Positions 23,587-31,160 of a DNA stretch of 32,498 nucleotides are shown here, in pieces. Source of the stretch: a virus. The notes under the pieces are model-generated. The model searched no databases, had not been told where the DNA came from, and was given only the letters and a program-made list of their open reading frames with translations. Positions within the stretch are counted from its first letter, which is position 1; every line of letters begins with the position of its first letter. Both the position numbers and the translations under genes were made by a program. The stretch covers positions 1-32,498 of IMG/VR virus record IMGVR_UViG_3300032058_000005. One strand, 5' to 3'.

Positions 23587-26231
23587 GCTGAACCTCTTAG
23601 TATATCAAATATGTGCAACATTGATTCGCGTGCCTCATTAATGCTCACACCGGAGCGGTCCTGGAGAAGCTTTATAAAGTCGTTGAATGTTGCTTTTTCT
23701 CCTAAGTCTGCCTCCTTAACTATGGTACCAAAATTTTTCATTGATTGCACAACAATATCTTCTGCTGTACCGCTGAGTGGACCAAATGAACGGGATATTG
23801 CTCCTGGAAGGTTGTCAATTGCGCTTTTCTCAGATTCTGACACTGGGAACTCGTGATCGGTAAGCGGGTTAATCATTTCAAACATTGACCGCGCTGTTAC
23901 ACCAGACTCATTAAGGAGATCATCAATATCTTTTATCTGGCGATACTGTTCTGACTCTTGGTTCTTGAGTACCTCGTCTACTAGCTCAGATGAATTGTAA
24001 CAGTCCTTAAGACCGATGATAAGGTCTATGAGAGACTTAAGTAGGTTTGAAAGGGCTTCTAGCGTAGCTAACCTTGTTCTGCAAAGGTAGATATCGTTTA
24101 TCAAAACGAGGTCATTTATAGAGAAGTCGATAAGCCGCATGACGCTGTTAACAAGGGAGAACTTTAGGTTATTCAAATTACAGATAAGGAAGTCAAAAAG
24201 TTTGTCTATCCCAAAGCACTCATTGGCTAGCGCAAGCCTTACTTCTGGTATACCCCGAATACCGCTTAGCACCACGTCTATCGGTCCTAGTATGATATCT
24301 ATGAATTGTGCCAATCCATTTGATATTGTTAACTTAATGAGTTCCCACATTTCGTGAAGGGGCAAACGTAAACCCTGAAGGAGTAGTGGACGCTTTAGTG
24401 AGTTTATGTATGTATCAACTATAGCTTTCATTATTTCTAATATTGCAACGAACTTCTTAACTTCTGCGGAATTTTTTATGTCTGAAGCCCATGTAAGCTT
24501 CATTTCGTGTCTGAGATTGTTTGCAAATGCTTGTGAATCTTGAACCTGCCCTGTTCCTACACATGTTTGACAGATATGTCCATCTATATGGCCGGTACCT
24601 TTGCAAGTGTAGCATGGGACCATTTTGTCGTTGCATATTCTTCCGCCAGTTTCTACAAACCTCCTTACTAGTGTTGATGCAAACACAAGCAAATATACCC
24701 AACAACAAAGCTGTCTCGATGACCCCCACAGTGTCAGGTTCGCTGTGTTTGAAACAATTCTGTCAGCAATACCTAATAAATTGCCTACAGCCTGGTCAAG
24801 GTGTATCATAAATTCTCCGATAAACTCAAGGGGGGATGTTCCGGCTTGTGTTATCACGATCGCTGGATCTGCGGTAGATTTGAGCCACTTCCCAGCGTTA
24901 GAGTTTATAGCATTTATGATATCCTCTTCTGGAGTCGTTTTATCATCGCTGGAGTATCCAAAACAGTCGAAAGGACCTTTTCCCCTGGAAAAATTTGTAA
25001 ACGTGTATGAGTTATTTGTCAGAGCACTTTTCACCTGTTGTGACATCAACGTAGCACTGTCGGCAGCACTGATAGCATTGTTTAGCGGTCCAAAGTTCTG
25101 GTAACCATTTACACCATATTTCGATCCCGCTTTCGCAATGAGATAGTCTGCAACCACCTTTGCTTTAGCTTGTTCTTCTGGAGTAGGTTCCCTGTCCTCA
25201 TCTATATTGTCCTCAGCGCAGATATTACCTCTCATGTATCCTTCTGGGTCAAGTTCTGCGTTGATAGCTGCTTGTAAACACGATGTAAAGGAAAAGTTGT
25301 TGCTATAAAATTGCCTATTGTCGAAAAACAGAGGTTTTGTCGTACAACATTCTATATATCTGAAGGAGAACTGCTTCTCTAGATCGTCTGAGCTTTTTAC
25401 CTTTGTGTTGCAATCTTGTGGTGGCTCATTTGGTCCCCTTTTTTTACACCTATACCCTACTATACTCAGCAGTGTTTCCTCTACCCTCACGAGTAGCCCA
25501 GATATCATATCGCCTAACTTGAACTCAAAGCCGAAACGCTTCCCTGCAATTTTCCACTTCTTGCCTATTTTTAGTTTTCCCCTAAAGAAGCCGCAGAGAT
25601 ATCCAATCGTGTAGTACACCATTATTACATAGGACAACTTAAGTACTATGACAAGAAGCTTTATCCCATACATCAATATTCCGTGTTTTCCGAGGTATGA
25701 CTTTCCACTCAGCTTATTGTTGAGATAAAGTGATATAGCGACGTCGTCAAAATCCGATGCCGATTTGAGAAGCTCCTTGTCGTAGTTATTCGTGTAGAAT
25801 CCTGCTACACGGAAGATACATCTTTTTGTCTCATATGATAATGTGTAAACTGGGGACGTTACGTCTTCTGGAAACTCTATGCCTGTAAGGTCAGTTATAT
25901 ACTGAATCACATATGGTGGCGCGTCTCCAATGTAACCATCTATATCAGCAGTTGATACGTCGAGCAGGCGAGATGCTCTTTCTTTTAACTCTTTAGCTAG
26001 TAATTCGTACTTGTCAAATACTACGTACCATCCTTTTAAGATGTCTGGTATTTCCTCTTCAGCTACCTTCTCCACTTTGCCTGCGACTTTTTCGACTGGT
26101 GTTTTCACCTTTTTGCTTGAACGTGGCGCACCTATGGTTTCAAATCCTCTTTCAGGCGAAGGGATATTTGGCTTATAGAGGAAGTCTTCAGTAGTATTAT
26201 CATATAAATGTTCTAGATCGTCTTTGGCCAT
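23583..26231 (-). CDS. Large Cys-rich protein with DnaJ-type zinc motif and hydrophobic segments
   Basis: This is an 882-residue protein of unknown function. The N-terminus is charged and probably disordered (1-60). Hydrophobic stretches at about 184-215 and 508-521 may be membrane-spanning or buried. Residues 540-561 read CYTCKGTG-x6-CQTCVGTG, two CxxCxGxG knuckles as in the DnaJ zinc-binding domain (C540, C543, C554, C557). Many other cysteines are scattered over 138-510. The C-terminal 280 residues are mainly helical. It overlaps the terminase end by 32 bases and the portal start by four. AGAGGG precedes the ATG. A virion, ejection or packaging-associated role follows from position only; no J-domain HPD motif is present. 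Confidence 0.7.
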   Translation of the reverse strand: MAKDDLEHLYDNTTEDFLYKPNIPSPERGFETIGAPRSSKKVKTPVEKVAGKVEKVAEEEIPDILKGWYVVFDKYELLAKELKERASRLLDVSTADIDGYIGDAPPYVIQYITDLTGIEFPEDVTSPVYTLSYETKRCIFRVAGFYTNNYDKELLKSASDFDDVAISLYLNNKLSGKSYLGKHGILMYGIKLLVIVLKLSYVIMVYYTIGYLCGFFRGKLKIGKKWKIAGKRFGFEFKLGDMISGLLVRVEETLLSIVGYRCKKRGPNEPPQDCNTKVKSSDDLEKQFSFRYIECCTTKPLFFDNRQFYSNNFSFTSCLQAAINAELDPEGYMRGNICAEDNIDEDREPTPEEQAKAKVVADYLIAKAGSKYGVNGYQNFGPLNNAISAADSATLMSQQVKSALTNNSYTFTNFSRGKGPFDCFGYSSDDKTTPEEDIINAINSNAGKWLKSTADPAIVITQAGTSPLEFIGEFMIHLDQAVGNLLGIADRIVSNTANLTLWGSSRQLCCWVYLLVFASTLVRRFVETGGRICNDKMVPCYTCKGTGHIDGHICQTCVGTGQVQDSQAFANNLRHEMKLTWASDIKNSAEVKKFVAILEIMKAIVDTYINSLKRPLLLQGLRLPLHEMWELIKLTISNGLAQFIDIILGPIDVVLSGIRGIPEVRLALANECFGIDKLFDFLICNLNNLKFSLVNSVMRLIDFSINDLVLINDIYLCRTRLATLEALSNLLKSLIDLIIGLKDCYNSSELVDEVLKNQESEQYRQIKDIDDLLNESGVTARSMFEMINPLTDHEFPVSESEKSAIDNLPGAISRSFGPLSGTAEDIVVQSMKNFGTIVKEADLGEKATFNDFIKLLQDRSGVSINEARESMLHIFDILRGSA

Positions 26232-27915
26232 GTAACCCTCTAGTTCTATGGAATAGATTTCTGTTATTTGCTATGACTTCGGATGTGAAGTTTTTGTAAT
26301 AGAATGGCTTATCAATTGGATCATTACTTCTTTCAGAAAAGCTTGAGAAAATAGGGGTCGATGCAACTTCTGATCTTATGAGGTTGTCCCTGACCAGACC
26401 AACTTCGCGGACGAATTTATCATATCCATGGATACAGACTTGCAAAGCACTAAGAGAATGTGAGTCGTCACTATAGATGAACCCTCCGTCTCTAGAAAGG
26501 CTTTTCCTGCGGAAGTTTCGTATCTCTAATCCTATCTTTTGTTCTTCTTCTGGAGGTAAGGCTAATATGGTTTCCAGATACTGGCCGAGCAACCCGACTA
26601 TTCTGTACTTGACTCTCACTTTCATGTACTCTCGATGTTGAACTTCGCCACTCTCAGTCTGATAATCGAGGGTTATCGTATCATAAAGGTTAGAGTCCAC
26701 CACATTTATAAGTCTTTCTGGATCGAACCCTTTCGTAGATAGTTCTAGCTTTAGCATCTCAATCTGTGTTGCCCCATACCCTGCGTCGACACTGACTACC
26801 GCATACTTATTCTCTTCAATAAGATTTATGATATGCTTAACTGCACTCAGCTGGGTGTACTCTTCATATGCAATCTTATCATTTCTCGTAAGCAGGAGTT
26901 TGTTCCACATGTATGCTACTTCAACTATTCTTACCCCATTCTGTGGTGTGTTCCAGTCCACACCGAGGAATTTCTGAGCGTTTCGATATTCTGATGTTTC
27001 TCTTACAGATTCTACGGATGGAAAAATGCCGTCCATCCCCCATCTTTCAAAAGCGGCGTCGATAACCTCTTTCTTATATACGGCACCTTTTGGTTCAACA
27101 AACTCGGCTAAAACTTCTAGCTTCCAAGTTACTTCATCATGAATAACTGCCCTTAATCTCGGTTCTAGAGCATCCCAGTTTTCGTCTAGAGTCGATGGTA
27201 TGTGAAACTCAGCAGCATCTTTGGTATACTCCGCTCGGCATTTTTTGCAGAACTTTTCGAACCAGCTTCCTGTCTCGCCACTTGGTGTAGAAGACGCCCA
27301 CAACCTGATAGATGGATTTCCCTTCAGTATGCCAGTGATTACCGGCCAAGCTTTGTCTGGCATGTAATCTGCTTCGTCTACGTAAACATGTGTTGCGTAT
27401 TGCCCACGGGCTTTGTCGGGATCCTTGTTCATCGCAAAAAAATAGACAACGTTTCCGTTGCTAACAAAAAGAGAATGGTCGTATGGTATGTTCACGGAGT
27501 CCTTATTCCTGTTGTGTTGTCTCATACTCAACATCATGGCTATGTCTGTTCCGCGTACAAGATTGGATATGATTTTGAGCATGCGGTTCATGAGCGGAAT
27601 ACTTGTTACAAATACCATAGCTACAACATTCTTCTTGAAGCACAGTGTATGTAGAATGTCTACACAGAGGTGAACAGTCTTTCCACTCTGACGTCCAACG
27701 CGGACAGCTCTATCTTTACACGGCGACCGCAAGAGCTCATAGAATGCTCTTTTTACCTTGAAATTGGATTCTCCGGTATCTGGGTGTTTAAGGTGAGACT
27801 CTGCCCACAGAACCGGGTCGTCTGCTTCTTCAATAATTTTGATAGCATCACCATTCCCAGTCTCTATGGCTGCCTGTATCAGCGATTGTTTTGTTTTCTC
27901 ATCTATTCTGTACAT
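26200..27915 (-). CDS. terL: Terminase large subunit
   Basis: The 571-residue protein is the packaging motor: an N-terminal ATPase pumps DNA and a C-terminal RNase-H-fold nuclease cuts concatemers. Walker A is GRQSGKT (74-80), Walker B is YVDEAD (178-183), and SSTPSG (208-213) is the coupling motif. The nuclease acidic residues are probably D320 (GVDWN), D377 (SVDAGYG) and D484 near SDDSHSLSALQ. Only a weak ribosome site (GGAAC) precedes the ATG, which suits a protein needed at low copy number. It heads the minus-strand late unit, under an extended -10 promoter at 27956-27967. No small subunit is found immediately upstream. Confidence 0.93.
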   Translation of the reverse strand: MYRIDEKTKQSLIQAAIETGNGDAIKIIEEADDPVLWAESHLKHPDTGESNFKVKRAFYELLRSPCKDRAVRVGRQSGKTVHLCVDILHTLCFKKNVVAMVFVTSIPLMNRMLKIISNLVRGTDIAMMLSMRQHNRNKDSVNIPYDHSLFVSNGNVVYFFAMNKDPDKARGQYATHVYVDEADYMPDKAWPVITGILKGNPSIRLWASSTPSGETGSWFEKFCKKCRAEYTKDAAEFHIPSTLDENWDALEPRLRAVIHDEVTWKLEVLAEFVEPKGAVYKKEVIDAAFERWGMDGIFPSVESVRETSEYRNAQKFLGVDWNTPQNGVRIVEVAYMWNKLLLTRNDKIAYEEYTQLSAVKHIINLIEENKYAVVSVDAGYGATQIEMLKLELSTKGFDPERLINVVDSNLYDTITLDYQTESGEVQHREYMKVRVKYRIVGLLGQYLETILALPPEEEQKIGLEIRNFRRKSLSRDGGFIYSDDSHSLSALQVCIHGYDKFVREVGLVRDNLIRSEVASTPIFSSFSERSNDPIDKPFYYKNFTSEVIANNRNLFHRTRGLHGQRRSRTFI

Positions 27916-27955
27916 CTATTTTGTTCCGATAAAACCTTTGCTTTCGTTAACTACT

Positions 27956-27967
27956 ATGATACCATAT
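27956..27967 (-). promoter_or_regulatory. Extended -10 promoter for the terminase unit (ATATGGTATCAT)
   Basis: On the minus strand the 12-mer ATATGGTATCAT holds TATCAT with TG one base upstream; it is identical to the site at 17342-17353. The predicted start near 27949 gives a leader of about 34 bases to the terminase ATG. The plus strand shows a TATGAT (27955-27960) that could serve the divergent gene at 28004, so the 88-base gap is probably a divergent promoter. No -35 is seen. Confidence 0.6.
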
Positions 27968-28003
27968 ATAGAGCACACCTTCTGCGTTAGAAAGGAGTGA
28001 ATA

Positions 28004-28357
28004 ATGAACAAACAAGGCGATATTGGAGAAAGGATAGGTAATACCTTGAAAAACCTAATCTCTGGTCGATCAGGGTACGGAATGACAAACATTACTACGT
28101 CTTCCATTGTAGGGAAGTCTAAAGTCAGTAATCTGTCAAGGAACCTCTTATATGGGAGTATAGGAAGCTCTACGGTCCTTGGAATAGGAAGCTACTTAAC
28201 TAACAAATCGCTACAAACAGGAATGAAAGCTGCGATGATTTATCAGGATAGCATCCCACAGAGCAGGGGGAGATTCGGGTTCAGATCCACATACCAGACT
28301 CAGCAAGCAGGTATTAGCGGTCTAAAGTTTTCGTTTAGAGGGAGGAAATCCAGTTAA
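28004..28357 (+). CDS. Small basic Gly/Ser-rich hypothetical protein
   Basis: This is a 117-residue protein, basic, with many Ser/Gly/Arg. A central mildly hydrophobic stretch (LLYGSIGSSTVLGIGSYLT, about 48-66) could be a weak membrane or amphipathic segment. The C-terminus is Arg-rich (RGRFGFRS, SFRGRKSS). AAAGGAG precedes the ATG at a good distance. It diverges from the terminase gene and its stop shares a base with the next start (TAATG). Small basic proteins here may be virion-associated or DNA-binding; no family is recognised. Confidence 0.6.
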   Translation: MNKQGDIGERIGNTLKNLISGRSGYGMTNITTSSIVGKSKVSNLSRNLLYGSIGSSTVLGIGSYLTNKSLQTGMKAAMIYQDSIPQSRGRFGFRSTYQTQQAGISGLKFSFRGRKSS

Positions 28358-29664
28358 TGGACTATTCTTCGTATCTCAACTCCATATCAAGATTGTATGA
28401 AGAACCATATTACAGTGACGACTATCAGGGTACGTATCAACAACTGACTACAGGTGACATATTCAGAAAGGTTATAAAAGCTGAGATCGCACTTAATGCT
28501 TTGAGGTTTGGATATGGTGCTGCTGGGGCACTTGGTCTGACTACAAGATTGAGCGCTACAACAAACAGAACAAAGTATTCGTTCTACATGCGCTCACTCA
28601 TGTATCAGAAAACAGTTCTCCCCAAGCCTTTTGTTCCAGGGTATGGTTTGTTTGCTAGTCTTATAGAGTCTTTTGACCCAGTTAGAAGCAGAGAGATAAG
28701 AGAGTTCTACAAAGGTCATGCTACTCATCTTGCTAATGTTATAAGAAGAAAAGAAAAGTTCGACTGGAGAAAGCTCACAGGAACACCGAAATTTACCCCT
28801 AGACCGTATGATTCTATCCTCGGCAGTAAGGAGGCATTCGAGAAATTCTCAAAAAATAGATATATGGACTTCTTAAACAACCGGCTCATAAAGCCAGCAG
28901 AAATGCATAACCTCTTCAGAGACATTCTGCCTGATGATTTATACCATGCTTATTATGATTCTATGGATGAGTTGGTTGTCAGCAAACTGAGAAAACTGCG
29001 AAAACCCAATCTTATAGAGAGAATGCTAGGAAAAGTTAGTAAAGAGTACCAAAAACTAGAGGACGACATTAGGTTGGTTAAGGAAGGAAAGATATCCCCT
29101 CTAACAGTCATTCCTCAAGAAGAGGTATTAGAAAGACTGAGAGGAAAAGGATTATTCTCAATTATTTCGAAAGAGACCAAGGTGCCTAGGGCTATAGCAA
29201 GAGTGAGAACACTGGCCGAAAAAGTGACGTTTCGTATTCCATGGAAACTTGCTGCAGTAACTACTGGTAGATGGAAAACACATGAAGCGAATGCCATGAA
29301 CCGTGCACTCTTGCAAGCATATGAAGATATGACAAAAGGAACTGTACCTTTAGGAGAATTTGGAAAACAACAGATACGAGAATTTTCATCACAATATGTA
29401 AATAGACTAGGCTATGCAAGGCTGGTTAAGGCAACAGCAGCCGCGTTCATACTTCCTGACTTGGCATTAAGAACAGTGGCTACAGCAGCTCGTGGAATCC
29501 TTTCCATACCAAAAAAAATAAGGAGTATTGTTAATCCTCTTCCGAAAGAGCCCATCATGACATCAAGGATGGCGACGGAGAGGCAACGCGCGGTCATGGC
29601 CATCCAAGATTCCCAGTACAATGCGCGTTACCTCTTAGGGAATGAGGCTTCCCTGTACCATTAG
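28357..29664 (+). CDS. Large basic hypothetical protein, possibly virion-internal
   Basis: This is a 435-residue protein, strongly basic (many Lys/Arg) and mainly helical. Two Ala/Leu-rich segments (about 42-65 and 364-392) look amphipathic or membrane-active. The C-terminus (MATERQRAVMAIQDSQYNAR, then LLGNEASLYH) is a distinctive tail that may be a packaging or cleavage signal; I do not assign a family. Its coupling to the small basic gene, by a shared TAATG, suggests the two proteins work together. A DNA-ejection or internal head role is a guess from charge and helicity. No peptidoglycan-hydrolase or polymerase motif is visible. Confidence 0.6.
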   Translation: MDYSSYLNSISRLYEEPYYSDDYQGTYQQLTTGDIFRKVIKAEIALNALRFGYGAAGALGLTTRLSATTNRTKYSFYMRSLMYQKTVLPKPFVPGYGLFASLIESFDPVRSREIREFYKGHATHLANVIRRKEKFDWRKLTGTPKFTPRPYDSILGSKEAFEKFSKNRYMDFLNNRLIKPAEMHNLFRDILPDDLYHAYYDSMDELVVSKLRKLRKPNLIERMLGKVSKEYQKLEDDIRLVKEGKISPLTVIPQEEVLERLRGKGLFSIISKETKVPRAIARVRTLAEKVTFRIPWKLAAVTTGRWKTHEANAMNRALLQAYEDMTKGTVPLGEFGKQQIREFSSQYVNRLGYARLVKATAAAFILPDLALRTVATAARGILSIPKKIRSIVNPLPKEPIMTSRMATERQRAVMAIQDSQYNARYLLGNEASLYH

Positions 29665-29713
29665 TTAGGAGGGTTAAATAATTTCAATACGTATAGCAGA
29701 AAATGTTTATATA

Positions 29714-29722
29714 TGATATACT
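29714..29722 (+). promoter_or_regulatory. Extended -10 promoter (TGATATACT)
   Basis: TATACT (29717-29722) with TG one base upstream (29714-29715) sits in an AT-rich 93-base gap. The predicted start near 29729 gives a leader of about 29 bases to the ATG at 29758. No -35 consensus. This is the same extended -10 layout as the sites at 8845, 17342 and 27956. Confidence 0.5.
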
Positions 29723-29757
29723 AATCATAATATATTTCATATACAAGGAGAATAATT

Positions 29758-30048
29758 ATGAATGCAAAGAAACTAGACAAAGCAACTTTACACGACATTG
29801 AGCGAGAAGATGACATTGAGACTATTTCCTTTTCAGATGATGATCTTTCTTCCATTGGCTCTTATGTTGTTTCCCTTATCATCTCATTTATCATCATGAA
29901 GGAAAAGGAGAAAGAAAAAGAGAAGAAAGAAAAAGGAAAAAAAGTAAAAAATGATGAAAAGAAGAAAAGAGGGCGAAAGCCAAAAGATGCAGAAAAAGAT
30001 ATCAAAAGTGGCACAAGGCATAAAAATTTTATAAAAGTCGAGGGGTAA
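29758..30048 (+). CDS. Lys/Glu-rich protein with AT-hook-like motif
   Basis: This is a 96-residue protein. Residues about 1-30 are acidic. Residues about 32-47 are hydrophobic (IGSYVVSLIISFIIMK), long enough for a short membrane or amphipathic helix. Residues 48-82 are almost wholly Lys/Glu/Asp. KKRGRKPKD (about 69-77) resembles an AT-hook core, which binds the minor groove of AT-rich DNA. AAGGAG precedes the ATG. It could be a DNA-binding or membrane-anchored scaffold, but low complexity makes this uncertain. It starts the last plus-strand gene set and has its own promoter candidate. Confidence 0.6.
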   Translation: MNAKKLDKATLHDIEREDDIETISFSDDDLSSIGSYVVSLIISFIIMKEKEKEKEKKEKGKKVKNDEKKKRGRKPKDAEKDIKSGTRHKNFIKVEG

Positions 30049-30052
30049 AGCA

Positions 30053-30364
30053 ATGGATAAAAGCTCTCTTCCAACAGTGGAATTTGTTACTATACACCCA
30101 GTAACAAGATCAGCAAAGATACTGTATAAAGATGTCAACGGAGTGGAGGTAATGGAGATATCAGAATATACGTTCAAACAGTTGTTCAAAAACTGGGACA
30201 CAGAAAAACTTGGTCCTATGCTCGACAAGCAAAAGCGCTTTAAGCGTATCATTGAAGAATCGATTAAAGATCCGATATCTTGGTTCGAACAAGAGGCAAA
30301 TAACTGCGAAAAAAAGCGAGCTCAAATGACCAATGCAAGAAAAGCCAAGGAAACAGAAATCTAA
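30053..30364 (+). CDS. Small hypothetical protein
   Basis: This is a 103-residue protein. The N-terminal half is strand-like (EFVTIHPVTRSAKILYKDV) and the C-terminal half is a charged helix (FKRIIEESIKDPISWFEQEANN). GAGGGG precedes the ATG, four bases after the previous stop. No family is recognised. Its last 32 bases may overlap the next gene if that gene starts at 30333. Confidence 0.6.
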   Translation: MDKSSLPTVEFVTIHPVTRSAKILYKDVNGVEVMEISEYTFKQLFKNWDTEKLGPMLDKQKRFKRIIEESIKDPISWFEQEANNCEKKRAQMTNARKAKETEI

Positions 30365-31160
30365 GTTAAAGATGATAACAGAAGCATCGCCACTAGAGGA
30401 TCCAATAACGGTGTCTATCGAGAGCGATGCTCCTGTAAGCTTTCTGAAAGATCCAGAAGAAGTAGTTAGTCATGACGAAATTCCAGAACAGCTTAAGTCA
30501 GCTATTGTCAACACATATGGAGAAGAGTTCTTTAACACGACAAAATGGACCCGCGGGAAACTACGGAGGCTTTACAAAGCTATAGTCAAACCGAGGGAAA
30601 ATCTTACCAACACTATTGCGCAGATATGCTCACCATCATGCATGCAGAAGGATCGTTGCCCATATGACATTGTCGGCAGAGCTCCTGTTGGTGAACGTTG
30701 TCCTATAGAGCTTCAGATAGCACGCATATCATATGATGAGTATGTCAAAGCTGTTGCTATACGTCTTAACATAGCTGAGAACGATGTGCGTCAGGACATA
30801 ATCCTTCATAATCTCATATCAGGCCTGGTTGAGTCAGACATGATAGAAGCTAGGCTTAACGCACAAATAGCAAAGAATGGACTCTTTACCGATGTTCCAG
30901 TAGTAGTAAACCAACAAACCGGCGAAGTATATATGAAAGAGGATGAAGCCGTAGCTGTCCGTATCAAAGAGCGAATATCCAGAAGAAAGGATCAACTCTA
31001 CAGACAACTGCTTGCAACTCCTGAAATGGAAGAACGCTATAGAAGGAAAACTACAGATGATAGTTCACAAAGAGCGGCAGATGCTCTGGAACGTCTTATT
31101 GCTATCGTAGAGGAGAAAAAAAGGCTAGCGGAGGAGAATAAGAAGCTATCCGATGGATAA
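30333..31160 (+). CDS. Cys-motif protein with C-terminal coiled coil
   Basis: This is a 275-residue protein. Residues 99-123 contain a four-Cys motif (C99-x3-C103-x5-C109-x13-C123; CSPSC, RCPYD, ERCPIE) that probably binds zinc. It is followed by helices (about 128-185) and a C-terminal charged coiled coil (about 245-272). The start is uncertain: an ATG at 30333 gives a basic leader, while one at 30372 avoids overlap with the upstream gene; neither has a good ribosome site. I recall similar Cys/CPIE proteins in large phages next to packaging genes, so a terminase-small-subunit-like role is possible but unproven. Its last eight bases overlap the nuclease start. Confidence 0.65.
   Translation: MQEKPRKQKSKLKMITEASPLEDPITVSIESDAPVSFLKDPEEVVSHDEIPEQLKSAIVNTYGEEFFNTTKWTRGKLRRLYKAIVKPRENLTNTIAQICSPSCMQKDRCPYDIVGRAPVGERCPIELQIARISYDEYVKAVAIRLNIAENDVRQDIILHNLISGLVESDMIEARLNAQIAKNGLFTDVPVVVNQQTGEVYMKEDEAVAVRIKERISRRKDQLYRQLLATPEMEERYRRKTTDDSSQRAADALERLIAIVEEKKRLAEENKKLSDG

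Noticed and set aside
24457-25104. Several frames of 90-159 codons on both strands over the 882-residue gene
   Set aside because: They are shadows in other frames with no ribosome sites and no protein-like composition; the long frame is continuous and well supported.
29667-29673. AGGAGGG right after the stop of the 435-residue gene
   Set aside because: No ATG, GTG or TTG follows at a usable distance; the next frame from an ATA would be about 12 codons. It may be a remnant of a lost gene but cannot be called.
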